Shown in pieces: positions 21,748 to 28,796 of a stretch of DNA of 31,279 nucleotides; the stretch's first letter is position 1; each line of letters begins with the position of its first letter. Both the position numbers and the translations under genes were made by a program. Source of the DNA: a virus; IMG/VR virus record IMGVR_UViG_3300043446_004451, positions 1 to 31,279 of that record. The stretch is one strand, 5' to 3'. The notes below the pieces were generated by a model. That model ran no database searches. It worked only from the letters and a program-made list of their open reading frames with translations, and was not told where the DNA came from.

Positions 21748-22679
21748 GATTCCTGTCGCTGTTCTCTGGTATCGGTGGATTGGATTTAGGCCTTGAGCGC
21801 GCAGGCTGGGAATGCATCGGCCAGTGTGAGATCGACCCGTTTGCCATTGCTTGCCTTGAAAAGCACTGGCCCAATGTGACGAGGTGGACGGATGTCCGAA
21901 AATTGCAAGCAAGTGACGTTGTTCGATCTGCTGGAGGCGCTATCGACGCTATCGTCGGAGGGTTTCCCTGTCAGCCTTGGAGCACAGCCGGCAAAGGCCT
22001 TGGAGCCGACGACCCTCGGCACCTCTGGCCCGAATATTACCGGCTCATCCGAGAATTGCGGCCACGATGGGTCATTGGCGAGAACGTGCCCGGTCTGCTG
22101 CCTCGCGGAGCAGATGCCGTCCTCAGCGACCTTGAAGCGGAAAACTACGCCTGCTGGCCGATCGTATTGGCAGCTAGCGATGTTGGCGCAACCCACCGCC
22201 GACAACGGGTCTTTTTCGTTGCCAGACGCAACGATCTGGCCGACGCCGGCAGCCTGCAACCCGCAGGACGGCGAGGAGCTGGAAACGTGGTTGGCACGGC
22301 GCGAACTGATAAAAGCACAGAAAAAGAACGGCAACGGGATGGGAACACCACTTGCAATTGCAGTGCAGATGTGGCCGACGCCGGCGGCGAGGGATTGGCG
22401 CGACGACGGCACCGAGCCAGCGGCACAGGACCGCAAATCGCCGAATATCGCGGCTATAGTGATGCGCGTTTCCCATCCCGACCAGATCAACCGCAGTTCG
22501 ATTGGGAAGAACCGCGCACGGTTGAATCCGCGGTGGGTAGCACAGTTGATGGGGTTTCCCGCCGATTGGCTCGATGGCGTCGAGGAGCCTTGAAAGGCTT
22601 AGGCAACGCCGTTGTTCCGCAAGTTGCCGAAGTTATCGGCAGGATTGTTTTGCAAGCAGATCAACAATCGACCCGCTAG
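21744..22679 (+). CDS. dcm: DNA cytosine-5 methyltransferase
   Basis: A 311-residue enzyme that methylates cytosine C5 using S-adenosylmethionine. Motif I FSGIGGLDLGLERAG (7-21), motif IV GGFPCQPWS (72-80) with catalytic Cys76, motif VI GENVPG (112-117), motif VIII QRVFFVA (154-160) and motif X GNAVVPQVAEVIG (287-299) are intact. Residues 165-285 are the variable target region with LADAG and VADAG repeats. ATG 21744 overlaps the lipoprotein stop; an upstream ATG at 21705 is less likely. Probably shields phage DNA from restriction. A second gene is nested in another frame. Confidence 0.93.
   Translation: MRFLSLFSGIGGLDLGLERAGWECIGQCEIDPFAIACLEKHWPNVTRWTDVRKLQASDVVRSAGGAIDAIVGGFPCQPWSTAGKGLGADDPRHLWPEYYRLIRELRPRWVIGENVPGLLPRGADAVLSDLEAENYACWPIVLAASDVGATHRRQRVFFVARRNDLADAGSLQPAGRRGAGNVVGTARTDKSTEKERQRDGNTTCNCSADVADAGGEGLARRRHRASGTGPQIAEYRGYSDARFPSRPDQPQFDWEEPRTVESAVGSTVDGVSRRLARWRRGALKGLGNAVVPQVAEVIGRIVLQADQQSTR
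21892..22593 (+). CDS. Gene nested in another frame within the methyltransferase gene
   Basis: A 233-residue frame entirely inside dcm. ATG 21892 has its own site (GAGGTGG, 4 bases). It carries blocks I recall from phage and bacterial proteins encoded near cytosine methyltransferases: DGSLARTCPVCCLA (59-72), WPTPAA (116-121), MWPTPAARDWRDD (160-172), and the end LNPRWVAQLMGFPADWLDG (211-229). The WPTP blocks are the other-frame reading of the LADAG/VADAG repeats in Dcm. Motifs and ribosome site argue for real translation. Function unknown; specificity helper or modification partner are guesses. Confidence 0.7.
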   Translation: MSENCKQVTLFDLLEALSTLSSEGFPVSLGAQPAKALEPTTLGTSGPNITGSSENCGHDGSLARTCPVCCLAEQMPSSATLKRKTTPAGRSYWQLAMLAQPTADNGSFSLPDATIWPTPAACNPQDGEELETWLARRELIKAQKKNGNGMGTPLAIAVQMWPTPAARDWRDDGTEPAAQDRKSPNIAAIVMRVSHPDQINRSSIGKNRARLNPRWVAQLMGFPADWLDGVEEP

Positions 22680-22753
22680 GTTGCGGGCGACAAGCCTGTC
22701 GTGCGCACCTGGGGTCCAAGCAGCCCTGCGACGCAGGCAAAGACGAGAAAAGC

Positions 22754-23068
22754 ATGGACTGTTTACATTGTTCAAAACCTGCAAAAGTTAAGGGGCTGTG
22801 TTCTACGCACTACAGCCAGCATTACCGTGCAAAGCTATTGCGCAATTCTCCTACAGACGAGCCGCATTATCCTTCTGAGTGCAGCGAATGCGGCAAGCCT
22901 ATTAAAGCTCGCGGCTTGTGCATGACCCATTACCAACGCTTTCGGCGGACTTATATGGGCAAGGGCAATCGTCTAAGCGCAGGCGCATGTGTCGACGGCA
23001 AGCCGCACCCGTGGGGCGATGGGTCGTGCCGGATCTGTGGTGTCGAGCGTCCGATTGGGTGGACCTGA
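22754..23068 (+). CDS. Zinc-finger small protein, paralogue 1
   Basis: A 104-residue protein with two Cys-x2-Cys...Cys-x3-His units (CLHCSKPAKVKGLCSTHY at 3-20; CSECGKPIKARGLCMTHY at about 43-60) and a C-terminal CRICG. Such units occur at the N-terminus of phage HNH endonucleases, but no HNH core is visible. It ends in the TGATG overlap with its neighbour. ATG 22754 has only a weak site. Likely DNA- or RNA-binding. Confidence 0.7.
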   Translation: MDCLHCSKPAKVKGLCSTHYSQHYRAKLLRNSPTDEPHYPSECSECGKPIKARGLCMTHYQRFRRTYMGKGNRLSAGACVDGKPHPWGDGSCRICGVERPIGWT

Positions 23069-23283
23069 TGGGGCGGTGGTATGAACACGGCCCAGACTGC
23101 ACGCAATGCGGTCGACCGGAGCTATGTCGCGGTCTGTGCGGCGCTTGCTACAAGCGCGAGCGGTGGACAGCTCGCAGGTCGCAACTGCCCGCCTGCACAG
23201 GTCACGCACGCGGGCATCATTCATGGACGACGGCAGGCAAGTGCACAGCCTGCGGGGCTGTAAAGCCGAGGGGTTGGCGATGA
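23068..23283 (+). CDS. Zinc-finger small protein, paralogue 2
   Basis: A 71-residue protein with CTQCGRPELCRGLCGACYKRER (about 11-32, read in parts) and a C-terminal HSWTTAGKCTACGAVKPRGW. The same order, including HPW/HSW before CxxCG and a final GW, is found in the second half of the preceding protein, so the two look like a tandem duplication. ATG overlaps the previous TGA; the stop overlaps the next start (ATGA). Confidence 0.65.
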   Translation: MGRWYEHGPDCTQCGRPELCRGLCGACYKRERWTARRSQLPACTGHARGHHSWTTAGKCTACGAVKPRGWR

Positions 23284-23462
23284 AGCAAACGATCGAGGTT
23301 GAGATCAAGCCCGCCGTACGATGCTGGGTTGCCGTAGTGCGTCGCAACGGAGTTTGGATCCTGCAAGCACAAGCAGCCAGCGAATCGGAAGCGACGCAGG
23401 AAATTTACCTGCGGCTGCGCGAGTTGCGCGATGGTATTGACGCCGTACTAAGGGAGTTGTGA
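23280..23462 (+). CDS. 60-residue small protein, unknown
   Basis: ATG 23280 overlaps the previous TGA. The sequence has two beta-type strands (TIEVEIKPAVRCWVAVVRR, WILQAQA) and a C-terminal helix (ATQEIYLRLRELRDGIDAV). It may be a ribbon-helix fold, but no family is assigned. Its stop overlaps the next gene. Confidence 0.6.
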   Translation: MKQTIEVEIKPAVRCWVAVVRRNGVWILQAQAASESEATQEIYLRLRELRDGIDAVLREL

Positions 23463-23686
23463 TGGGTAAGCCGATGGATTGCGCCGCCCTGCGCGAGGCG
23501 GTGGAAACTTGGCCCGAGCTTGATCGCCTCCGTCGTCTGCGCGAGGCAATAGCATACTGGCAGATTGGGCCGCACGCGCAATGGTGCGTGACGCGAGCGG
23601 AATGCCCGTGCGATTGCGGGGCTAGCGAAGAATTCGAGGCGCGTGCGGTGGCGCGTAGACTCGTCGGGATTGAGGTGGAGCCATGA
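23462..23686 (+). CDS. Small protein with Cys/His cluster
   Basis: A 74-residue protein. ATG 23462 follows AGGGAG at 5 bases; an upstream GTG (23459) is possible. The N-terminal helix (CAALREAVETWPELDRLRRL) is followed by a Cys-rich segment (HAQWCVTRAECPCDCG), perhaps a zinc site, and an Ala-rich helix. Part of an unbroken chain of overlapping genes. Confidence 0.6.
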   Translation: MGKPMDCAALREAVETWPELDRLRRLREAIAYWQIGPHAQWCVTRAECPCDCGASEEFEARAVARRLVGIEVEP

Positions 23687-24216
23687 CCGCCGACACCGTA
23701 GCCGCAGCCCCGCTTCTATGGATTGGCAAAGTTGCATATGATTCTGCGACAAGGTTGTGGCTACAACGGTCTGATCATTATCTAAACAACGCGCCGCCCG
23801 GATGTCTGTTTGCTGTCGGCGTGTACACTGCGCAATTTATGTTGTTTTCTGATATTCCTGTTCCAGTAGGTGAATTGTTGGGCCTTTGTCTTGTTGGCCG
23901 ACCTGTTGCAAGGAAACTACCGCAGGATGGGTCGTTTGGTGAAATCACTCGATTATTCTTAATCGGTGGTTTGCCGCATGGAACTGCATCGCGTGTGCTA
24001 AGACGATCCGCAGAAATTGCTAAAGATTACGGTATGAAGACACTGATCAGTTACCATGACCGCACTCGGCATACTGGCTGCATTTACCGCAAAGCGGGAT
24101 TCAAGAAAGACGGCGTGACTGTGCCTAACGCAACAGGTTGGAAATCGCGAAACAGGCCCAATAGTCAAGATGTTGGCAGTACAAGTAAGCGCCGTTGGCG
24201 TATGGAGTTGCAATGA
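23683..24216 (+). CDS. GNAT-fold protein, Mom/XF1762-like
   Basis: A 177-residue protein whose core reads LGLCLVGRPVARKLPQDGS, EITRLFLIGGLPHGTASRVL (about 88-107), AEIAKDYGMKTLISY (about 110-124) and a final CIYRKAGFKK. This is the layout I recall for the XF1762 family and the Mu Mom protein, GNAT-fold enzymes; Mom modifies adenines in phage DNA against restriction. ATG 23683 overlaps the previous stop (ATGA) with GGAG close by. Near dcm, it may belong to a DNA-modification module; the substrate is not known. Confidence 0.7.
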   Translation: MTADTVAAAPLLWIGKVAYDSATRLWLQRSDHYLNNAPPGCLFAVGVYTAQFMLFSDIPVPVGELLGLCLVGRPVARKLPQDGSFGEITRLFLIGGLPHGTASRVLRRSAEIAKDYGMKTLISYHDRTRHTGCIYRKAGFKKDGVTVPNATGWKSRNRPNSQDVGSTSKRRWRMELQ

Positions 24217-24518
24217 CAATCGACACCGTAGCCGCAGCAGTCGAACAGGTCGAGTCGCGCGGTCAATGGTACGCCGAGCGAGGCGACTGTCGCGGCGTAA
24301 TGCAAGTGTGCGCAAGGTGGGCTCACGTCCCGCCGGCGCAGTTATGGCTACCAGACGTGAACCGGCGCGAGGGCATTCGTCTGTTGCGGTACTGGCACGG
24401 CAAAGCGCACGGCGACTGGGCATTTGCCCTTGCGGCCTATAACTGCGGATGGGGAGGCCTGAAAGGCAAGTGCGGGCAAGGTTATGCGCGCAAGGTGCTA
24501 ATGCAGGTAAAGCAATGA
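24213..24518 (+). CDS. Minimal lytic transglycosylase (SLT-like)
   Basis: A 101-residue protein with the SLT active-site pattern EQVESRGQWYA (E14 the likely catalytic Glu), GVMQV (28-32) and ALAAYNCGWGGL (72-83). It is roughly two thirds of a normal SLT domain and has no signal peptide. ATG 24213 overlaps the previous stop. It is carried by the early strand, far from the lysis cassette. A virion or lysis role is possible; its shortness may mean a non-enzymatic remnant. Confidence 0.7.
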   Translation: MTIDTVAAAVEQVESRGQWYAERGDCRGVMQVCARWAHVPPAQLWLPDVNRREGIRLLRYWHGKAHGDWAFALAAYNCGWGGLKGKCGQGYARKVLMQVKQ

Positions 24519-24727
24519 ACTACAACAGAGGCGGACACAAGACTCCTTGGCACCATCAATGGATCTGGATGGGCATGGAAGACAAACGTTGCATCTACAA
24601 ATGCAAGAAGTGCAAAGGCGAATTGCGGCGCATCGGGTTTGAAATGAAATGGCGCAATGCCTTTATCTTTAACGGTAAGCATTATCCGCAACGATCGCCG
24701 ATGCCCCGTTGCGAAGTCGCAGAATAA
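24515..24727 (+). CDS. Small zinc-ribbon-like protein
   Basis: A 70-residue basic protein: Trp/His-rich start (HKTPWHHQWIWMGM), KRCIYKCKKCKGEL with three cysteines (about 24-37) and a last cysteine near the end (PRCEVAE). The pattern resembles short phage zinc ribbons. ATG 24515 overlaps the previous TGA (ATGA). Confidence 0.6.
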   Translation: MNYNRGGHKTPWHHQWIWMGMEDKRCIYKCKKCKGELRRIGFEMKWRNAFIFNGKHYPQRSPMPRCEVAE

Positions 24728-24773
24728 TTGACCTGCATGCAACAACGGTAAAGAATGCGGCAGAGGTGTTGCC

Positions 24774-25097
24774 GTGGATATCTCCGATCTGATGCATTAC
24801 AGATTGACTGCCTATCGCACTTGGGCGCATCCGCTGGCCGATGTGGTAATCAAGCTTTGCGATGAGCTTGAACTTGCGCGCCTGCAAATGTCAGCGCTCG
24901 TCGCGGATAATCACGGTCTCCGCACGAAGATGTGCGATCTGCTGCTCGCGAATAATTCCGGCGGCAATACGGGCAATATACCCAATCAATTGAGCAGCGA
25001 TAACCGGGTCAATCCCCAACTCGTTGGCATAGGGTTGAGCAATGATCCCAATTCGGGAAGTCAGGTCGTCAAGAGTCGGCGCCGGAAAAGATTGTGA
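24774..25097 (+). CDS. Last early gene, overlapping a convergent gene
   Basis: A 107-residue frame from GTG 24774 with GAGG at 8 bases. Residues 1-62 are a helical, Leu-rich domain (MDISDLMHYRLTAYRTWAHP, ELARLQMSALVADNHGL). Residues 63-107 are Asn/Ser/Gly-rich with a basic end (KSRRRKRL) and lie opposite the minus-strand gene at 24891. The N-terminal half looks genuine; the tail may be the by-product of antisense coding. Confidence 0.5.
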   Translation: MDISDLMHYRLTAYRTWAHPLADVVIKLCDELELARLQMSALVADNHGLRTKMCDLLLANNSGGNTGNIPNQLSSDNRVNPQLVGIGLSNDPNSGSQVVKSRRRKRL

Positions 25098-25133
25098 TTC
25101 CCGCTGCGCCAGGCCTTTGAGGTCCGCCATCAT
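24891..25133 (-). CDS. Last gene of the right late operon, unknown
   Basis: An 80-residue protein from ATG 25133 that overlaps the preceding TGA (ATGA) with GAGG upstream. A helical, hydrophobic middle (IDPVIAAQLIGYIARIAAGI) and charged ends. The whole C-terminal part faces the plus-strand gene at 24774, an overlap of about 207 bases. Family unknown. Confidence 0.6.
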   Translation of the reverse strand: MMADLKGLAQRESQSFPAPTLDDLTSRIGIIAQPYANELGIDPVIAAQLIGYIARIAAGIIREQQIAHLRAETVIIRDER

Positions 25134-25360
25134 TTTACCTCGTCTGCAAGAATTTCAGAGACGATTTCTCCATCACACCCAATAGTCACCCTGCCTGCCG
25201 GTTTAGGTTTGGTTGGGTGACTTGTAATCACAATTGGTGTTTGTTTGCACATGCGCGGGCCGCAAGCAGTTACAAGCACGGCAAGCACAAACACAAGCAG
25301 TGTCCAGAATATCACTGACACCCGCTTCCAATTAGGGCGCACAACTTGGTCCTTTACCAT
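25130..25360 (-). CDS. Small membrane lipoprotein, possible o-spanin
   Basis: A 76-residue protein (ATG 25360; GTG 25369 also possible) with a basic start, a hydrophobic segment (VSVIFWTLLVFVLAVLV) and VTAC, an acceptable lipobox, followed by Pro/Lys-rich sequence (HPTKPKPAG). Small outer-membrane lipoproteins of this type act as o-spanins in Gram-negative hosts. However, it lies after the tail fibre rather than next to an i-spanin, so the role is tentative. It overlaps the fibre stop by 7 bases. Confidence 0.55.
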   Translation of the reverse strand: MVKDQVVRPNWKRVSVIFWTLLVFVLAVLVTACGPRMCKQTPIVITSHPTKPKPAGRVTIGCDGEIVSEILADEVK

Positions 25361-27483
25361 ATCTCCCACCGTCCTGCGCTGCCCGTAGCAAACAGACGGA
25401 CAACACCGTAATTTGTTGTGATTGTTGCAGTCGCCGCACCGTCAATCGTGTCTGTGCCGTTTGGCGTGATTGTGATTGTACCACCAGCTGCGGTACCGGA
25501 ACTGTCCTTGACAATTACGCGCGTGCCGGTCTTGACGCTGGTCAATGCTGGAAGGTTGACGGTCTTGGCGCCTGCCGCACCGACAACTCGAACAAACCCA
25601 CCTTTGGCCGGTACTGTCACAGGTGTTGCCGAGCTGGTCACGGTGGGCAGGTAGTCAACTGTGCGCCTGGTCGGTGTACTATCGGTCAGATACCAGTCGG
25701 TCCCATCGTATTCGACTGCACCCGATTCCGGGGTGCTCATATTTGTACCGCTGTTGATCTTCAACGGAGCTGTTCCGCCCGTTGCTGTGCCAGCTTTGAT
25801 GTGCAAATACGCAGTGCCGCTGGCGACGCCAATACCGACGTTGCCGTCTGCGCCTGTGACTGTTACGCGCCGCAAGCCATTGGTCCACAGTGTCAACGGA
25901 ATGGCATCTGCGGTGTAGATCATGCCGCCGGCAACTTTGCTTGAGGCACTCGATCCAGTTCCATAGAAGACGGTGCCGGCGCTCGACGTTGCAACTGTTC
26001 CGGCTTCCGCTGCTGCATTTGTGCTGCTGTTGCTAACAGTCAAAGACGTGCGTGCGCTTTGCGCTAGCGTGACCGTTGAATTTGCATCGGCCTGCAATCC
26101 GTAATATGCGTGCGCAAGACCGGTTGTAGCTTCCACAGCAAAGCGCAATGTACCTGAACCAAACGTGCCGCCTTGAATGTTGGCCTTGGTATCCGAAGTA
26201 ATATTGAATCCACCAGTATTGTCATAGATAAATGCGCTTGCTGTAGTGTCGGCATACAAAGCCATGCCTTTGCCGGTTGCATCAAGGTCGGCAAGTACAA
26301 ACACTGGATTGTGAAGCGCGCCTACGACGTTATCGAGAAACGTAAACCGAGTGCTAGCATGAGGTTTAATTTCTAAGACCGCATTTGCATTTGAAAATGA
26401 ACCTGCACTAAACCCGATCCCCATTCGCAAATTGCCAGTGCCAGTCAAGAACAATTGACTTGCTGACGTTGGACCAATATTGACACTTCCGGTAAAAGTC
26501 GCACCTGCAAGCGCTGCCTTTGCTGCCAAATCGGTTGTTAGGTTGGTAACCTGCGATTGCGCAATTGCAATATTCTGATCGCTGATTGAAGTTACGCGAC
26601 CTTTGTCATCAATTGTAACGGTTGCAGATTTTGCGGCTGTGCCTTTAGTTGCTGCAGTTGAGATTGGGGCTAAAGTTGGATTTGGATATGTGCCGGTTAA
26701 ATCGCCACCAGCCGGGCCGGTGCCTGCAGTTAACGGAGTTCCAGCGGGCCAAGCCCCACTAGCCTTGGGGCCGTACAAATAGTTTGTTGTTGTGTTGATG
26801 TAGAAATCCCCATCACTACCTGTCGCAACAACCGGTGCCGTTGCTCCATAAAGAAGACTTGTGCCTGCCGGCCCTGTTGGTCCTGCGACAGTAGACGCTA
26901 CCTGTGTGACGGTGACGATCATGCTGGGCGAAATAGGCGCAGCACCGTCTATAACCTTTTCAATGTAAACATTGGTATTGGGTGTTTGCCAGTAAAACTG
27001 CAAATAGTCGCCTGCAGACAGCGTCATTACATAATTCCAAGCAGCAATGATTTGCCCATGGATGCCGCCGTGTGAGTTAGGCACACTGACCGCACCCGAG
27101 GAATACGCAATATCTGTGCCGTTGAGACGAAGCCACATAGTGACTTCATGAATTGACGTATCAGTGTTAACAAACTGGGCTGAGAACTGGATGTTGTATA
27201 CGCCGCCGGCAGCAACTGTAATCCGACTGCCGCTTACAATCGACACGCCGTTGTTCTCGACCGTTGTATCAAGCGTGATTGGATACCCTGTATTGATAGC
27301 TGCCGCAATCTGGTTTGTCGTATCGTAGAACGACCCGTAATACCCAGGCGACCCACCGCCACCGCCGCCGGCAACATCATAATAGTCGCCACCCGTATTG
27401 ACCAATTGGCCGGGATTAAGAATGACCCGCTGCCCAGCCGTGTCATAATGTACGAGTTGACGGTTGATCACATCGACCTCCAC
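25354..27483 (-). CDS. Tail fibre / receptor-binding protein
   Basis: A 709-residue fibre. After a short N-terminal part and a poly-Gly hinge (about 38-46) comes a jelly-roll-like domain (about 48-190), a collagen-like GPTGPAG (about 203-209), a DLTGTYPNPTLAPIS block common in fibre stalks (about 258-272), long Ala/Thr/Gly beta repeats, and a C-terminal domain ending NYGVVRLFATGSAGRWEIW. Low-complexity repeated strands and terminal location after lysis genes fit host recognition. Which part binds the receptor is not visible. Confidence 0.85.
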   Translation of the reverse strand: MEVDVINRQLVHYDTAGQRVILNPGQLVNTGGDYYDVAGGGGGGSPGYYGSFYDTTNQIAAAINTGYPITLDTTVENNGVSIVSGSRITVAAGGVYNIQFSAQFVNTDTSIHEVTMWLRLNGTDIAYSSGAVSVPNSHGGIHGQIIAAWNYVMTLSAGDYLQFYWQTPNTNVYIEKVIDGAAPISPSMIVTVTQVASTVAGPTGPAGTSLLYGATAPVVATGSDGDFYINTTTNYLYGPKASGAWPAGTPLTAGTGPAGGDLTGTYPNPTLAPISTAATKGTAAKSATVTIDDKGRVTSISDQNIAIAQSQVTNLTTDLAAKAALAGATFTGSVNIGPTSASQLFLTGTGNLRMGIGFSAGSFSNANAVLEIKPHASTRFTFLDNVVGALHNPVFVLADLDATGKGMALYADTTASAFIYDNTGGFNITSDTKANIQGGTFGSGTLRFAVEATTGLAHAYYGLQADANSTVTLAQSARTSLTVSNSSTNAAAEAGTVATSSAGTVFYGTGSSASSKVAGGMIYTADAIPLTLWTNGLRRVTVTGADGNVGIGVASGTAYLHIKAGTATGGTAPLKINSGTNMSTPESGAVEYDGTDWYLTDSTPTRRTVDYLPTVTSSATPVTVPAKGGFVRVVGAAGAKTVNLPALTSVKTGTRVIVKDSSGTAAGGTITITPNGTDTIDGAATATITTNYGVVRLFATGSAGRWEIW

Positions 27484-27514
27484 ATTTGACGCAGGACGCG
27501 AGTTTTTGCAGCAA

Positions 27515-27532
27515 GCCTACATGTCTGTAGGC
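27515..27532 (-). other. Hairpin over the holin stop codon
   Basis: GCCTACA (27515-27521) pairs with TGTAGGC (27526-27532) around 4 bases. It includes the TAG of the holin-like gene and lies before the fibre gene. No T-run follows on the minus strand. Confidence 0.45.
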
Positions 27533-27912
27533 GAGCAGGCGGAGACGTCCTGAGCAGGCGATACGGCGTCGGGAAGCGATTCTGCATCCAAAGCAGTGCT
27601 TGCATCGGGCAATTCAACAGGGACAGGCGCTTCTGCATTCACCGGAGGCCATTTCTGTTCCGGCTTTGCCGACTTGACAGCTCCGCCACCGACAAGCACA
27701 AGGACAAATGCGGTAATTGCTACAGCCACGCCGCCCTGCCAAGGCTGGCTGACCTGTCCTTGATTGCTGGCATGGTGCACGTTGGCCGCAATTGCATCGA
27801 GGACTCCCCAGAACTGCGGAGACTTGTCCTTGATGCTACGCGGCACAAGTGCGCAGACTGCTGCGTTGAGGGTGAGAAGTGCAAGGACAACAGCCTCAGG
27901 CGATAGGTGCAT
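27517..27912 (-). CDS. Holin-like membrane protein
   Basis: A 131-residue protein with two membrane helices (residues 5-24, EAVVLALLTLNAAVCALV; about 62-80, GVAVAITAFVLVLVGGGAV) and an acidic/Pro-rich tail (PVPVELPDASTALDA). ATG 27912 has GGAGG at 6 bases and is preferred over 27933. It overlaps the endolysin end by 17 bases, the typical holin/endolysin pairing. It would form the lesion that releases or activates the endolysin. Confidence 0.7.
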   Translation of the reverse strand: MHLSPEAVVLALLTLNAAVCALVPRSIKDKSPQFWGVLDAIAANVHHASNQGQVSQPWQGGVAVAITAFVLVLVGGGAVKSAKPEQKWPPVNAEAPVPVELPDASTALDAESLPDAVSPAQDVSACSPTDM

Positions 27913-28366
27913 CGGTAGCCTCCACAGGCACACAGAAAATCAAACCATTGGTTCGTTTGTCGGAAGGTCCGTCAAACAACACACTTTGCCGGTGCAGACG
28001 AATTCCATTTTGAGAAGATGAACAGTCGATCGCAAGCTTCTTCTCAGGGTCAACCACAAATCCGACATGTCCGGCGTGACGTTTGGTTGCACCTGCGGGC
28101 GTCTTCTCCCACCGGCTACCGTAAACAGCAATGCAGCCGGGAACGGGTGCAGCAATCTGACGAAACCGGCTCTTGCGACCGACGGCATCCGCACGGATCC
28201 AGTCCGTATTGCGGTCTTTCTTTTTCTCACCTAGAACGGTCCACGCAAAAGCACTGCAATCAAGCTTGCCGTCTTTGCGAATATCTTCTCCACCCATCTG
28301 ATAGGTGATATCCCTGCGGTTGCGTGCCCAGGCTTGGGCGCCTTCAAGGATTTCTGCAAGATTCAT
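27896..28366 (-). CDS. NlpC/P60-like endolysin (cysteine peptidase)
   Basis: A 156-residue protein with the NlpC/P60/CHAP-type triad pattern: LDCSAFAW with Cys37, then PVPGCIAVYG, and HAGHVGFVVD with His100; DCSSSQNGI follows. Such enzymes cut peptide bonds in peptidoglycan. It lacks a separate wall-binding domain, normal for phages of Gram-negative hosts. Start overlaps the stop of the TM protein (ATGA) and its own end overlaps the holin-like gene. Confidence 0.85.
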   Translation of the reverse strand: MNLAEILEGAQAWARNRRDITYQMGGEDIRKDGKLDCSAFAWTVLGEKKKDRNTDWIRADAVGRKSRFRQIAAPVPGCIAVYGSRWEKTPAGATKRHAGHVGFVVDPEKKLAIDCSSSQNGIRLHRQSVLFDGPSDKRTNGLIFCVPVEATDAPIA

Positions 28367-28644
28367 CGCGGCACCGTACTACCAGGAATAGAAGCAACCG
28401 GTTGATTGGCAATGACAGGAGTTGAAAGCAGCGCCGGAGTCTGCGCAGCGGCGCGAACAGTCGGAGGAGCAATCAAGTCAATCTTGCCTTCCATTCGTTC
28501 CAGTCGCTTGTCGACGGTTGCAACACGTTCCTCAATTCGTCCCTGATACATTGCTACCGTTGCGACGGTAACAAACAGGGTAAATAGGATACCGACAAAC
28601 GCAATGACCGTATTGGCTTTTGAAGTCCATGTGTCATTTGACAT
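28363..28644 (-). CDS. TM plus coiled-coil protein of the lysis cassette
   Basis: A 93-residue protein. ATG 28644 (MSNDTWTSK) lies inside the end of the 48-residue gene. One membrane helix (about 12-34, AFVGILFTLFVTVATVAMY), then a heptad-type helix (RIEERVATVDKRLERMEGKI, about 36-55) and a Pro/Ala tail. The N-in, C-out layout before the endolysin recalls i-spanin or XhlA-like lysis proteins. The exact role is not certain. Confidence 0.7.
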   Translation of the reverse strand: MSNDTWTSKANTVIAFVGILFTLFVTVATVAMYQGRIEERVATVDKRLERMEGKIDLIAPPTVRAAAQTPALLSTPVIANQPVASIPGSTVPR

Positions 28645-28780
28645 TTCCGGCCCCCTTCTTGTGCTTGAAATATTCAATCTGCTTCAAGCGCAGTTCGGCC
28701 TCAGCCCGAGAGTGGTACTTTCCCATGGATTTCCCACTCTCAGACTGGACCTGATACTGACTGCCAGACTTTTTGATCAT
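28634..28780 (-). CDS. 48-residue conserved-type small phage protein
   Basis: From ATG 28780 with GGGGG 5 bases upstream. It reads MIKKSGSQYQVQSESGKSMG, then KYHSRAEAELRLKQIEYFKH: a short beta hairpin and a helix. The pattern of SESGK, SRAEAE.RL.Q.EYFKH is one I recall from many small phage proteins of unknown function near the lysis genes. It overlaps the next start by 11 bases. Confidence 0.75.
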   Translation of the reverse strand: MIKKSGSQYQVQSESGKSMGKYHSRAEAELRLKQIEYFKHKKGAGNVK

Positions 28781-28796
28781 AGCAGCCCCCGATTAC

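Noticed and set aside
21786-22490. 234-codon minus-strand frame opposite dcm
   Set aside because: No motif and no ribosome site. It shows that long chance frames occur here, so the nested plus-strand gene is supported by motifs and start site rather than length.
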